DNA of 64,000 nt, from NCBI GenBank assembly GCA_008828725.1, contig MEHQ01003724.1, forward strand, positions 186,001 through 250,000, read 5' to 3'. Each line of letters starts with the position of its first letter. The first letter of the stretch is position 1. A program made the translations under genes and the position numbers. The DNA is from Saccharina japonica. Taxonomy: Eukaryota; Sar; Phaeophyceae; Laminariales; Laminariaceae. Below the pieces are notes generated by a model, which saw nothing but the letters and a program-made list of their open reading frames with translations, searched no databases and was not told where the DNA came from. Positions 36,801-47,639 of the stretch are shown piece after piece.

Positions 36801-39101
36801 AATATTAATATTCATACATAGCACAATTACAACTTTCGATACGATATTATACCTGTTAATATATGGCACAATTACAACTTTCGATACTATACGTACGTAC
36901 CCAACACTGACTGTTTGCTGTAACAACTTGTCTGATACGCCCCTGTTTTTGTTCGTGCACATTGCACATGGTGCCATGGTGACCTTGCCCCTGGGGCAGG
37001 TTCGCAGGCACCGGCAGCAGGTTTCTGCAGGTGGTCCCTTTACCGTGGCTGGCCGTGGTGTGCTTCTCGGCGGTGGAGTTGGCGACCAATGCCTACGTAG
37101 TCGAGAACGAAAACTTCAGGCACCTTACGCAGCGGTGAGAAAATGCACGCGGGTATCATGACAGGTATACATTTACCTGGTAAGGCATACTTTCTTTCTT
37201 CTTTTTGTTCTTCTTTTTGTTCTTTTGTAGCATCACGTTTACTTCCCAGCTCTCTGGATAAGCCGTGGGCGATCACGGGTGTCTTCCCTTCTCCCCCCCC
37301 CACCGGTACAGTAATGCATTCATATTCAAAGGGTTCAGCATTATTATTAGTTATTATTACGTAGCACTGCTCGTCGATTATTTTCGTCTATTTTTGGTAA
37401 CTCACGCTCTCGCGCTTTCCGCGATGAGAAAAAGGCACACACTCGTATATATCACAAAATAATTTTCTTTTTTTTTTGGGGGGGGGGTTGGGGGGTCCGC
37501 CGGGATTCGGACCCTTCACCCTTTTACTACTGGAAATAGTATGCAACACTAAATGCAAGTAGTTTGTCCCCAAAAACCTTGGACCGGTTTTTGAGGGGTT
37601 AATACTGCCCTTATACGCTAGTAATAGTAGTTCTCGAGTTAACCACCATTCATATTAACAAGACTATCGCGGCGACCGGCATACTGGTAGATGGCCGTCT
37701 ACGTTCTTTAGTTTTACACATTGTACGTAATACATGCATTTCGTCGCTAGTCGACGAGGGAAAAAAGGGGATTTTAGCCCTTTTCACGATAAAGACGTAT
37801 CGTAGTCGGGGAGGGGAGAGAAGGGCCTGCGATGTGACCCTGGGTCTGAGAGACCACTATTTCGTAGGAAGGGGAAGGCGACACTAATAGTAAATGGGAT
37901 GGGAAAAACAATACAAAAAACGTATATGATGTATAAAATTAAAAAAAAAAACAGCTGTGAGATGGAGGATTTCGTCGAAATCCATCTTTGCAAGCATCTT
38001 TGCAAGCATCTTTGCAAGCATCTTTGCAAGCTGAGTGTGATACTTGTATTTTATACACGATTCGTGTGTACCTGGCACAACTCTGTCCGGATATGTGAAG
38101 AACGTTTGAGCATTCATGTTATTAATAATACCCAATTGGTCCTTACATTTCTAGACAAAGCGGTGTGCTTTTAGCAGCTCCGCGATTCTGTCTATTATGT
38201 TGCTATATATGAACTATTAATAGAACCGAGCTGTGGTGCACGACAGGATTCGAGCGTCACCCAATAGTTTTGTTAGATTTTGATGTTTGCAAATACGCCG
38301 CCCGTTGTCCGAGATTGAGCTGCTGTACGCGGCGGCCGCACTTGCTCTCGCCTATCGTATACATGCGCGGGTATACCGAGTAGTCCGTCCACGAATAACA
38401 ATAGTGATTGCCTGTGTCCATGTGGGCGTTGGCCTCCCTTTTTTTGGTGTAACGCTTACGCTTTCACTCTCTCCCTTCCTTCCTTCCTTTGTTCCTTCGT
38501 TCCTTCCTTCTTTGGTACGCCAACAGCTGCCAATTTCACGTGGCAGCCTGCACAGTAGGAGACGATTCGGGTCTGGGTTCGCTCTTCGACCTTCTCGACT
38601 GGGTGAGAATTGACGCACGCGCACACAACGATAGTTTCTACCCCAAGTACTCGTGATAAATCCCTTTCTCTCTGGCCACCCAAGCTGCTTTAGTTCTATG
38701 ACTAAACTGCTGTTGCATCTTTTCAGCCTCGCGCGGGATTCAGGCTGCTGTTTTGCGCCGGCTGAGATGGTTGGCGGCAAGAGTAGCACTCGGGAGGTTC
38801 AGCCAACCTGCGGTGTTATAGTGTTATAGTGTTATAGTGTTGAAGTGTCATAGTGATATAGTGTTACAGTGTTACAGTGTTATACCTGGTAGTACCTTCC
38901 GCTGGCTCGGTAATTGAACGATTTTACCGAATGCTAGTAGCAACAGCAGTGGGCCGTGCAATAGTATCTGTCTAGTTTTGACGAAAGTGTTGGAACCATA
39001 TATACTGCTTGGCCCTGATAAGCCCTATACCCCTAGCCCTACTTCCGACCCGCGTGGGAAAATTGGCCATCCTAAGCTGTAGTTTTGTACCGTACACTGT
39101 G
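33865..39101. other. Copy 2 counterpart of 10,403-15,640
   Basis: It contains the same GATC-rich satellite (36,016-36,441), composite Q/S repeat (36,466-38,031), hydrophobic exon-like piece (37,022-37,134, donor at 37,135) and simple repeats (38,475-38,512 and 38,813-38,886). No additional gene is seen. Confidence 0.7.
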
Positions 39102-39112
39102 ATCAAGTGATA

Positions 39113-40217
39113 AGATAACACACCCCCTGGGACGAATTTAAGGGCCGATTTTGTCCAAACTCTGCCTTAGAGGGGCCATGGCTTATTAATAGAGGGGCAC
39201 ACACAACGAAAATGGTGGCTTTGGAAATACCTACGAGTACTTATAGTCGACATATTTCTCTAGACTCTAGACGCATCGGGTTTATGTTTGCACTGCCCCC
39301 GTTATCGATAAAAACAGCTTCAAAATAACACAATGGTCCTAGGGGGTGTGTTATCTCATCATCCGGTGCGTATTCCATGGGTTTGTGTGCACAATAATAT
39401 ATAGCAACCAGTTTTTCGAAGCTGGACCAAGTGGTAAACATGCGTTGACAGCAACAACAGTAGCACCATGTGAGTCCCTGACGCCGAACGCACGGACACC
39501 TAATAAAACGTGGAAACATCCCTCTTTCTCTCTCGCTCTCTCTCGAAATTTTGCCGCTGCTTGAACGAAAAAGGTGTACGAGTCGATCGACGCCACCGGG
39601 CCAACAGCGCTACCGAAGCTGCTCGACGAGGATGTCATCGGCATCGCGCTCAAGGGCACCAGATCCCCGAACATAAAGGTAAGGGGCCACGGGCGCCGGC
39701 CATTGCGGTTGGGCGGATGCGGTGCTGCCTCCCTCGGCATCCTTGTGCTCCAGATGCAGTACAGGACACCTATTAATAATAAGAAACAGGCTAATAAGAA
39801 AGCCAGGCTGATATTTAGAGGAAAATAAGAAAATTTGGAGTCGTTGTCTTGAAGTTAGTGTAGAAAACGCCCTCTCAAATAAGAAATCCAGCCTCGACCA
39901 GATTCCCTGTTTCTTATTAGGTGTACTGCTGTACTGTATTGCTCCGTTTTTTTCGTTGTTTTATTTTTGGCGCGTTTGGCGAGGGTGCGATACACTGCCT
40001 TTATGGCCAAGACACCGTATACTGTAATCAAGATAACCCACCACCCCCGTGCGACGAATTTCCGAGGCGCCGGGTTTCTCCAAAGCAAGAGGGGCACACA
40101 CTATTTATAGTACAAAAATGATGGTTTTGCATACGCCTTGCTCGGCGTTTTCACCTTCCCCCGTTGTCGAGAAAATCAGCGTAAGACATTCATTCGGCCG
40201 AGGGGGTGTGTCATCTT
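39113..40217. other. Copy 2 of the GATAAC repeat pair and the 35-codon exon
   Basis: Repeats with inverted termini lie at 39,113-39,356 and 40,031-40,217. The phase 0/0 exon lies between them at 39,574-39,678. The sequence is the same as in copy 1 as far as I could see. Confidence 0.7.
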
Positions 40218-40649
40218 ATCACCCGGGTGACCCGGTAGTCGAGTTGGCCGAGGGGGGGGGGATAACAAAGCTGAGATTGTGGTGTAGTGTGTGTGTTTAA
40301 TTCCCAAGCTGTAAAGCTAGCCGGCCAGCAAGGCGAGCGACTTAAAAAGTTCAAGACACTTTATTTTGGGGGTATCGTTATCCGTGCGGCGATTAACTTT
40401 CAGCACGAAAGTTGATGGTAGTGGTTGTAGGGTCTGCTCCTGGGGCAAGGGGGGGGGAGCAACGTTGCCAATATTGTATCGCGCGTACGTATGTATCATA
40501 GCTCTGGCCGATAAAATTTAGTAGGATGGTCGCTCTGTCTCGGGGCATGATCCAGGCAGTAAGTAAACCCTATGACCTCACTCCAATGGCTCAACACGTT
40601 GGGCATTCCACATAGTTTTGCCAACCCCCCCTCCCCCATCGCTATCTTA

Positions 40650-41530
40650 GGAGGTAGATGGTGGCCACAGGCGGCGAAACAGGAAGGGGATAAGATTAGC
40701 AAAAAAAATATTTACAATATATGGAAACAACGTAATGAGCGCCCTACTGTTGGAGCTACTGTAGGTGTCTCTATTAGGGCTATTAGGAGTAGGAACGGCG
40801 CTCCGTCTCGAAAGGAATGCGTGGGCAATGGTCGAATTACTAAGGCAAGCAACAAACGAGTACCCCCCTTCCCCTCTCGACACTAGGTAGTAGGTAGTAG
40901 CGAGAAAAGGACCGCTATCCTAGGAGATAGATGGTAACCACAGGCCACAGGCGGCGAAACAGGAAGGGGACAAGATTAGCATAACATTTCTTTGTCATAC
41001 ATGGAAGACATGTCTCGAGAGCCCAAATGCTGCAGGTGTCTCTATTAAGAGTAGGAGCGGTGCTCCGTCTCGAAAGGGATGCGTGGTCAATGGTCAAATG
41101 ACTACGTAAGGCAAGCAACAAGTGAGCCCCCCGAGTGTCGGCAGTGCAGGGGGGGTATTAATAGAGTCTATGGTTGTACGACTACAGGCGTGCATGTACC
41201 CCCCCCCCCTAAATTAACTCATTGAAGCTGTCATCCATGGGCAAGTCCGCCTCACAAGCGGTTCTTAGTAGGATGCAGCTCACCCTTCATGCGACTCGCC
41301 GAACACCCTCACGGCGCTTCGCGCTTGGTGCAAGCAATGCCTGCCTGGTCGGTGAAAACCCGACATGCTCCGCCCCGACATTGTACGAGTAGGGATGCGA
41401 GGGTCTATGGCCATACGACTACGGCCATGCATGAAAACGAAGTACACCCCTCCCCCCCGCCCGTCTTGAAAGGGATGCGTGGTCATTGGTCAAATGACTA
41501 AGGCAAGCAGCAAATGAGTACCCCCCCCCC
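40650..41530 (+). mobile_element. Family P repeat cluster 3
   Basis: Lead modules lie at 40,650-40,799 and, diverged, at 40,917-41,061. Tail modules lie at 40,800-40,868, 41,062-41,135 and 41,461-41,530, with a core module at 41,213-41,455. The first tail differs from its partner in copy 1 from 40,813 onward, which marks the end of the duplication. The last C run (41,521-41,530) is followed directly by the short intron flank of the 290-codon exon. Confidence 0.8.
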
Positions 41531-41592
41531 GCGTGCTCAAATGTCTCGGACCCTTTCTGGCCTCTGGTCGTCTGTCTGTCTGTCTTTGCCAG

Positions 41593-42462
41593 ATGTCCAC
41601 GCTGTGCCACGAAATCCTGAACGCGCTGTCGTCCAACGAGCACGTGGCGGCAATGATGGCCAAGGACCCGGCCCTCCGAGCGGCGGTTGTCGGCGAGGTG
41701 CGCCGGCAACTGTTCGGGTGGAAGTCCGCTGGCTCGGGCGACAACGGCGGCGACGACCATGAAGACCAAGGCGATGCCGCGGTCCAAGCGCCTTTTGCCG
41801 AGCAAGCCCTCGAGACAGCTTCGGCAGAGGACGGTGACGGATTGTCCCCGTTATCGTCCCCTCCGATGTCGAGCGCGAGGCAACGGCGAAGACAAACAGG
41901 GCATGTTGTTGGCCGAGGGAGGCCTGACGGGCAGCGGAACGGCTTCGGACCGAGGAGAGACGCGACTACTAAATATGCTGACGCGGGGGGTGGTGGGGAG
42001 AGCGGTGACGGGTACCGAGGGGCGGGTGACGAATCCGGCGCTGCTGCTGCTGCTGTAGAGCCGGAGGCAGGGGAGGTGGACGCGGCGGGTTTGGACGCCG
42101 CTGACCGAGGGGTGATTTCCGTGGACCCGTTTTATGCGGCGCTAACCCTACGCACTCTGGGGAACATCATGAGGGCGTCTCGAGGCAGCAGCAGCAGCAG
42201 CAGCACCCCGACACCCAGCGCGGCCGCTCTAGCAAGCGGATCTAGCGGCAGCAGCGGCAGCATCAGCAGCAGCGCCAGCGACTGGGGACGATCGATGACG
42301 CTTCCCCTGCCGTTACGATTTCTCTACGGAGGAAACCTTTACGGAGGCGCGGAGCGAGGGGAGGCCGTTGATGGGGAGGGCTCTGAGTGGCCATTGGAGA
42401 CGAGGCTGGTGGGAGACATTGCGGAGCTGATGCTGAGCGTCAGCGAGCGAGGTGGCGAGGGG
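41593..42462 (+). CDS. Orphan 290-codon exon, unknown protein
   Basis: A TTTGCCAG acceptor (AG at 41,591-41,592) is followed by an open frame of exactly 290 codons, ending at a donor, GAGGGG|GTGAGA, at 42,463. The exon is phase 0 on both sides. The first codon is ATG, but the acceptor suggests an internal exon. The start (CHEILNALSSNEHVAAMMA, then GEVRRQLFG) looks helical. The middle is low-complexity (Gly, Ser, Ala, Asp). A conserved-looking part reads DPFYAALTLRTLGNIM, and the end has WPLETRLVGDIAELMLSV. I do not recognise the family. Only about 60 intron bases separate it from the poly-C end of family P on the left. On the right, a T run and tandem repeats follow. No neighbouring exons were found. 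Confidence 0.6.
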
Positions 42463-42504
42463 GTGAGAGCTTTTTTTTTTTTGCTGTTGTGACTTTCAAA
42501 AGCG

Positions 42505-42625
42505 GTTACGAACGCCCCTGAATACTTTTTTTCTAAAATATTTATTAGTACGTAATAGTTTCTGTCGAATGCCCCTGAATACTTTTTTCTAAAGTATTTA
42601 TTGGTACGAAATAGTTTCTGACGTT
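42505..42625 (+). repeat. Two tandem copies of an about 57-bp unit
   Basis: Two copies share GCCCCTGAATACTTTTTT, a TATTTATTRGTACG block and ATAGTTTCTG. They follow directly after the orphan exon at 41,593-42,462. Confidence 0.8.
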
Positions 42626-42779
42626 TTTTTTCCGTCTGTCGGCTCGTCCCGTTTCGTGCTCTGGACCCTGCAAGCCACGTGTTGCAACGCTCCGGAATGG
42701 GCGTGAAGAGTTTCATAGTGCCTGTCTGTGTTGTTTTTGGTGGTATTGAGGACTATTTGCTATTAAAAGTTTACGCGGA

Positions 42780-43830
42780 CGCCCAAAATATAATAGGGGG
42801 TGCCTTCACCCATTCAGAACTGAAAAAACTTATCCCACACTAATTCCAAGTAGTTTGTCCCCAAATACGTGGGACCAGTTCTTAAGGGGTTACTAGAGCA
42901 TGCGTTCTATTAATAGGGCATGTGCCTTATTTTCTGGCGGGCAGAAGCCGGAGATCCGTGCCGTCCCACCGGAAATCTCCCCCTTAAGAACGCTTTTTTT
43001 TTTTCTCCCGATTTTTGTTCTTTAGTGCAACAAAAAGGAACCAATTGCTGAGAGCGCCTTCGTGGCGTGGGTAGGCGGAATCCGACACGAGTCGATGAGG
43101 GAAGAAAGTGCTGAAATCTTCTCGCGATAAAAATGCAAGGCACGTACCGTAGTGGGGAGGGGGGAGAAGAGCCTACTTAGTGACGCCGGATCTGAGTTGC
43201 GACTAAAGAGGGAGAGAGAAAAGAAGGGCGAAGATAATAAATGGGATGGACAAAAAAAGGAAAAGTGCCTTCGACTAACGCACAAAAGTTGACGACAGTT
43301 ACAAATATCCACCACCTTAGCGAGAGTAAGGCGTGCCCTATATTTTTTACTGCTGCTGCTGTGGACAGGCTGGGCCAAGCGATGCCCGCCTGACTGTCGT
43401 TGTGCTGTGGCATTGCCGCCGTGTGTTTCTTTCTTTCGTGCATGATCCCGGGCCGGTATCGTGGTTGAGACCGATCGATCTGTTTTTTTGTAACCCAACA
43501 TTTTTTACTTCCCAGCTCTCTGGACAAGCCGTGGGTGGCCACAGGTGTCTTCCCTTCTCCCCCCCCCCCGGTACAAACATGCCTTCGTTTTAATCGCCAA
43601 GAGGCTTGAGGCATTGTTATTTGTTGTTGATAGCATTACTCGTAGGTTTTACTCGTTTTTTTTTGCTGAGTCACGCTCAATCATATGAATACATATGATA
43701 GCACACTCAGCTTGCAAAGATGAGTTTCGACGAAATCCTCGATTTCACAGCTGTTGTTTTTTAATTTAATTGTACGAATTTAGCGCTTTCCGCGACGAGA
43801 AAAAAAACCACATATTATCGTACGTATATA
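42780..43830. repeat. Composite dispersed repeat (Q/S modules), rearranged copy
   Basis: The block around AAGTAGTTTGTCCCCAAA (42,850, also at 14,096) is followed by module Q inverted (43,040-43,260), module S direct (43,507-43,580) and the palindromic GATTTCGTCGAAATC-type module inverted (43,706-43,760). The modules occur in a different orientation pattern from 13,005-14,570, so this is a mosaic of shared pieces and not a simple copy. Confidence 0.7.
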
Positions 43831-43960
43831 CAGTTTTTTTTTTGGGTGGTGGAGGGGGGAAACTTGCCAGCATTCGAACCCCGGCCTTCATATGAATGTA
43901 TTCGCTACGTATTAGATTGTAGTACAGTAGATTGACCACTTGACCACTTGGTGTTGTTTG
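43830..43960 (-). repeat. Possible tRNA-derived SINE-like piece
   Basis: On the minus strand, a TGGTCAAGTGG word (A-box-like) near 43,945 is followed about 60 bases later by GGGTTCGAATGC (B-box-like, near 43,875), and then by a run that ends in poly-A. The acceptor stem does not pair, so it is not a working tRNA gene. A partial relative with GGTCCGAATCCC and a poly-A end is at about 14,010-14,075 on the minus strand. Confidence 0.35.
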
Positions 43961-44019
43961 ATTTCGTGAGCGCTTCTTTTTGTGCATGCACCGGACCCCG
44001 TGTCACGGGTCTTGTATGG

Positions 44020-44140
44020 TATATACATGGTATATACCACTATGTCCCGAAAAATAAGCACCTTTTGTAAATTACTATTCAATCAAAAAGGTGCTTATAT
44101 TTCGGGACAGAGTGGTACATGGTATACACATGGTATACTG
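44020..44140. repeat. Foldback repeat with GTCCCGAAA arms
   Basis: Arms at 44,045-44,067 and about 44,087-44,109 are inverted copies (GTCCCGAAAAATAAGCACC on the left) with one mismatch over 23 bases. Similar outer parts (TGGTATATACCACTA and AGAGTGGTACATGGTATA) extend the pairing imperfectly. A further GTCGGGACAGGTTGGTA piece is at about 44,210. It looks like a small foldback or MITE-type element. Confidence 0.6.
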
Positions 44141-44465
44141 TACCACTTTTTCTCCAAATGTAAGTACCGTTTGTCAATAAGTACGAAGAATAAACATGGT
44201 GATTACATGTCGGGACAGGTTGGTAAGTACAATACGAAGGCTGCGTAAACCTCGCCCCACATTCGTCAAAATGGTCGGACTATAATTGACTTTAAAGATA
44301 GCCTACCAGATGTGTGTTATACCAGGTATAGTATATATATAGTATATTTCTGTAACTGCTGTAACTGTAACTCTCACCCCCACCGTCTGAGGAGGTTCTC
44401 TGACTCGAGATATATTGAGGAGTTAGTGTACAGTAGATTTTATCAACCATTTTCATACGCCTGAC

Positions 44466-44735
44466 AGATCATTTACAGATAGATCATCTACAGATAGGTC
44501 ATGTAGATAATTACTTGCCCTTATGCTGTGTTGTGCAGGATCCGTATATTTTATACATACGGATCCAACCCGGGAAACATGCCCTAGACCAGGCAGATTG
44601 TAAGGCTCCCACCCGGCAACATGTACTAGATAATACAGATCATACATATCATACAGATCAGGAATTTATCTTCCCTGAAAGGTCTATATCATCAACCAAG
44701 GATCTGGTCTGATCTGTCTCTGACCTGTCCGATGT
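44466..44735. repeat. GATC-rich dispersed repeat, diverged copy
   Basis: This copy has the same order of blocks as 12,555-12,980: a short GATAGATCATCTACA satellite, CTTGCCCTT, a block around ATCCAACCCGGGAAAC, TCCCACCCGGCAACATG, a GATCATACA satellite and CTTCCCTGAAAG. It is much diverged and has fewer satellite units. Confidence 0.75.
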
Positions 44736-44924
44736 GTTATACGAGTAGCCAGTACGACTACTGCTGTACCAGGTATTCATAGTTCGAAGCTGGGCCAAGT
44801 TGTGAATACTACTGCACTACTGGTGTGTACTGGTAACTATGTAAATTTGGACAACCTGCAGCAGTGTTTCGGCGGGTCGGCTTCTTCTCGCTGTTTCTAG
44901 TGGTACCCAAGTTTTTTTTTTTTT

Positions 44925-45025
44925 TTTTTTCCATCCCTTTTATTGGCTTCGCCCTCTATTCCGGCTCCCTCCGTAATCGTAACTGAGATCCGTGACCACG
45001 TAGCAGGCTCTTCTCCCCCCCCCCC
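44925..45025 (+). repeat. Partial Q module
   Basis: This piece holds the CCATCCCTTTTATTGGCTTCG start and the GTAATCGTAACTGAGATCC block of module Q, ending in AGGCTCTTCTCC and a C run. It is joined directly to a family P core that begins at about 45,030. Confidence 0.7.
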
Positions 45026-45029
45026 CTGG

Positions 45030-45282
45030 AAGTGGCCACACCGGAAACTAATTTAGCTCGTTGAAGCTTTCATCCATATGCAAGTCCGCCTCGCGAGCGG
45101 TTCTTGGTAGGATGCAGCTCACTCTTCATGCGACTCGCCCAACACCTCAAGGCGCTTCGCGCTCGGTGCTAGCAATATCTGCCTGGTCGGTGAAAACCCG
45201 ACATGCTCCGTCCCGGCATTGTGGGGATGCGGGGGTCTACGGTCATACAACTGCGGCCACGCATGAATATGAAGTACACCCC
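45030..45282 (+). mobile_element. Family P repeat, single core
   Basis: It carries GAAGTGGCCACACC, the block around CATCCATATGCAAGTCCGCC, the GGATGCAGCTCAC block and the block around GGGATGCGGGGGTCTACGG, and ends at GAAGTACACCCCG. Unlike most copies it has only a short C run at the end. Confidence 0.85.
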
Positions 45283-46250
45283 GCACTACTGCTGTAGGCG
45301 CTGTTCATTTTTATCGCGAGAAAGGTCCAGCAGTTTCTTCATACAGCTGTTATTAATAGTGTCCTGGACTGATGTCAGTAGTCGACTATTAATAATGTAA
45401 TTTGTCGACTACTGCTGTGTAATAATTATGGTCGGACTATTGTTAGTGGTCGAAGCATGGAGAGATAGTTTGAGAACGTTTATGTAAACAGCGATGTCGT
45501 TGCCATGCAAGGTAGGTGTGTGTGTGTGTTCTTCACATTAAACCTTCCTTTCTACCCGTCGACATCCAGCACACCCAGTGTCCGTGCCGATTCTTCATCC
45601 TAAAAAGGTACCAGTTCTGTGGTCACAAAACTACAACACAGAGATACTACACTCAGTGCAGTAAGCAGAGCAGACAATGCAACGCCATATACGACAGGCA
45701 AGACCTACCCTGCTAGCAATCCAGGTGCATGCAAGAGAAAAAAAGAGAAAAAGAAAAAAGCGAAAAGAAAAAATAATAAAAGTAAATATACTGACGCAAA
45801 TCAACAATCAAGCAACCAAATAAAAAGCATGACAAAAAAAGGTATATTACAGCGAAGAACTAACAGACAACAGTAGTCGCGGTGTTACTTCTTTATACGA
45901 GCTGTATGTGTAAAATGTCATGGTACGCCCCCCGACTCAGTAGAGCTTCACCACCTTTTATTGGATAAAATCATATGATATAATTGTATAATGATGTAAG
46001 TATATAATTATATAATTATATAATTATATAATTATATAATGGTTGCCGCACACTGTGTACGAGACAAAGGGACAACCGTAACGCCGACCATCGATTTGTC
46101 GATTGGGTCTATCTGATTGGCTCAGAGATGGGATTAGTTCTGTTCTTCTGGTACATAGTGACCCTCAACCATTTTCTGTGCGAACAAGTGCTAAGCTATT
46201 AATAGTGCACCCCCTCTCTCCCCCGACTTACCCATACCTGGTATCGCTTT
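45283..46250. other. No supported gene; AT-rich satellite at its end
   Basis: Short frames only. An 8-base TATAATTA tandem run lies at about 45,998-46,041. The palindromic word CTATTAATAG recurs (for example near 46,197). Confidence 0.5.
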
Positions 46251-46395
46251 TCGAGCAAAACACCGCGCGACTGGTTTTGACCAAACCGAAGGACCTTCTT
46301 GCTCCATCGCTCTCTCGAGCAAAATGCGCGCGACTGATTTTGACCGAACCGCTCGCTTTGTACATACATGTACTATTCATATAATACGTCCCACG

Positions 46396-46444
<49 letters not shown>
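46251..46444 (+). repeat. Imperfect about 65-bp tandem pair, then (CAA)n
   Basis: Two imperfect copies start at TCGAGCAAAA (46,251 and 46,315) with a CGCGACTG-TTTTGACC block. A (CAA) run of about 16 units occupies roughly 46,396-46,444. The run precedes the exon-like piece at 46,467. Confidence 0.8.
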
Positions 46445-46466
46445 AACGACGTGGTCGGTGGTTCAG

Positions 46467-46618
46467 GTACAGCTAGTGCCGCGGGAGCCAGGGGCAGAAG
46501 TGGACGAAGCCAGTCAAATGGAGGCCCAGATGGCCCTCCAAGGGCTGGAGTCTGCGGCGGCTTCTGTGCTCAGGGAGACCAGCAGCCAGCCGCAGCTAGT
46601 GGGGCTGCTAATGCGAAG
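46467..46618 (+). CDS. Orphan exon, about 50 codons, unknown protein
   Basis: A GGTTCAG acceptor (AG at 46,465-46,466) and a donor GCGAAG|GTATGT (46,619) bound an open frame that starts in phase 0 and ends two bases into a codon. The peptide (QLVPREPGAEVDEASQ, then MALQGLESAAASVLRE, ending PQLVGLLMRR) looks helical. The family is unknown. The (CAA) run and a polypyrimidine-poor intron lie to the left. A retroposon-like tail follows about 55 bases downstream. No partner exon is recognised. Confidence 0.45.
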
Positions 46619-46674
46619 GTATGTAATGGTACAGATGTAATGGTACAGATGAGGGGAGTTTAGCTGGTACACGC

Positions 46675-46752
46675 AGTGAGACGTGGAAGTGTGGAGGGCT
46701 TAAGCTTTATTTTTACCCATCCGCCGGAGGATAAAAAATAAAATAAAAAAGC
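46675..46752 (+). mobile_element. Retroposon-like 3-prime tail, A-rich end
   Basis: A block around GTGAGACGTGGAAGTGTGG, then TAAGCTTTATTTT, then CCATCCGCCGGAGGATAA, ends in an A-rich stretch. The same ending occurs at about 8,797-8,880 and 32,281-32,410, each time followed by an A-rich run of a different form. This fits the 3-prime end of a SINE or non-LTR element. No 5-prime part is identified. Confidence 0.6.
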
Positions 46753-46974
46753 AATCGACACGATGGTTGGGGGGCACTGCTGCTGTTTATGAATAGGATA
46801 CATACGAGTACGTATAGCTAAGCCTTACCCGGGCCGTAACCTTGCTGAACCCCTTGAGGGGTGTATAGGACTGCTGTTACTACTTTGGGGGGTGAGACTA
46901 TTATGCACAGCAGTGCAGCACTAAAAGAGGTAAGACAAGCAGACCCAATCGACCATTTTTTTGTTTTTGTTTTT

Positions 46975-47240
46975 GTCCATCCCGTTTATTTTCTTCGTCC
47001 TTTACCTTTCTCTCTCCTTCCTATTTATAAATAAAATAAAATAAAAACAGCGGTGAGATCGAGGGTTTCGTCGAAATTCATCTTTGCAAGCTGGGTTTGA
47101 TGCTTCGTATGGTCGTAACTCAGATCCTAACATGGTCACAAAGTAGGCGCTTCTCCCTCCTCCCTCCCCACTACGGTTCGTGCCTTGATTTTTTCTCCCG
47201 AGAAGACATACTTCAGCCCTTTCTTCCCCTCGTCGACTGA
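46975..47240 (+). repeat. Q module with inserted palindromic module
   Basis: This is module Q with the block GTCGTAACTCAGATCC at 47,112. Before it (about 47,045-47,100) sits the module with GGTTTCGTCGAAATTCATC and CTTTGCAAGCTGGG, here in the middle of Q. This again shows mosaic arrangement. Another copy of the latter module is near 47,945-48,010. Confidence 0.65.
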
Positions 47241-47286
47241 ATGGGTTATTAGCGTGATAGCCCCTTTTAGTCTCGTACACAGTTAC

Positions 47287-47638
47287 AGTAGTACGGTGGA
47301 CCATACTATGACTAAATAGGACCAAATATTGTTATTAAATAGTAAAAATAGGCAAATATACGTACGAGTATAGCTTTTTGTGTATACCGTAGGTCCTATT
47401 TCATGGGATTTGCCCAAATTTCACGGGACTGGTTTGCACGGGATCGGGGTTTAAAAAAGAAGCACGGGACGGGGTCGGGATCGCGAACATTTCCACGGGA
47501 TCAGTTTGGACGGGAACGGGATTTTCAAATTTCCACGGGATCACGGGATTATCCCGTATCCCGTGGAATCCCGCGGGATTTTCACAACGGGAAAAATCCC
47601 GAGGAAAGCCCTGCTATTTACTATACTCCTCCGTAATA
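47287..47638. mobile_element. Repeat with ACGG-GG-ATAGTA inverted ends and CACGGGA-rich centre
   Basis: The outer parts (ACGGTGGACCATACTATGA on the left, ACTATACTCCTCCGT on the right) are inverted relatives of each other and of the ends of the element at 49,590-49,776. The two elements also share AAATAGGACCAAAT and TGTACCGTAGGT-type blocks on the left. The centre here (47,402-47,600) is instead a dense cluster of CACGGGA and ACGGGAT words that ends in a hairpin (ATCCCGT/ACGGGAT). Confidence 0.6.
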
Positions 47639-47639
47639 G

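Larger units (their letters stand above)
23484..40812 (+). repeat. Segmental duplication, copy 2
   Basis: This is the second direct copy of 1-17,351. It begins immediately after the unique stretch that ends at 23,483, and it diverges at 40,813 inside the same repeat module where copy 1 diverges. All features of copy 1 recur here. Subtract 23,483 (first 8.6 kb), 23,462 or 23,461 (later parts) to convert positions. Identity is so high that the two copies share even the stop codons of the decayed gene at their left ends. Confidence 0.97.
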
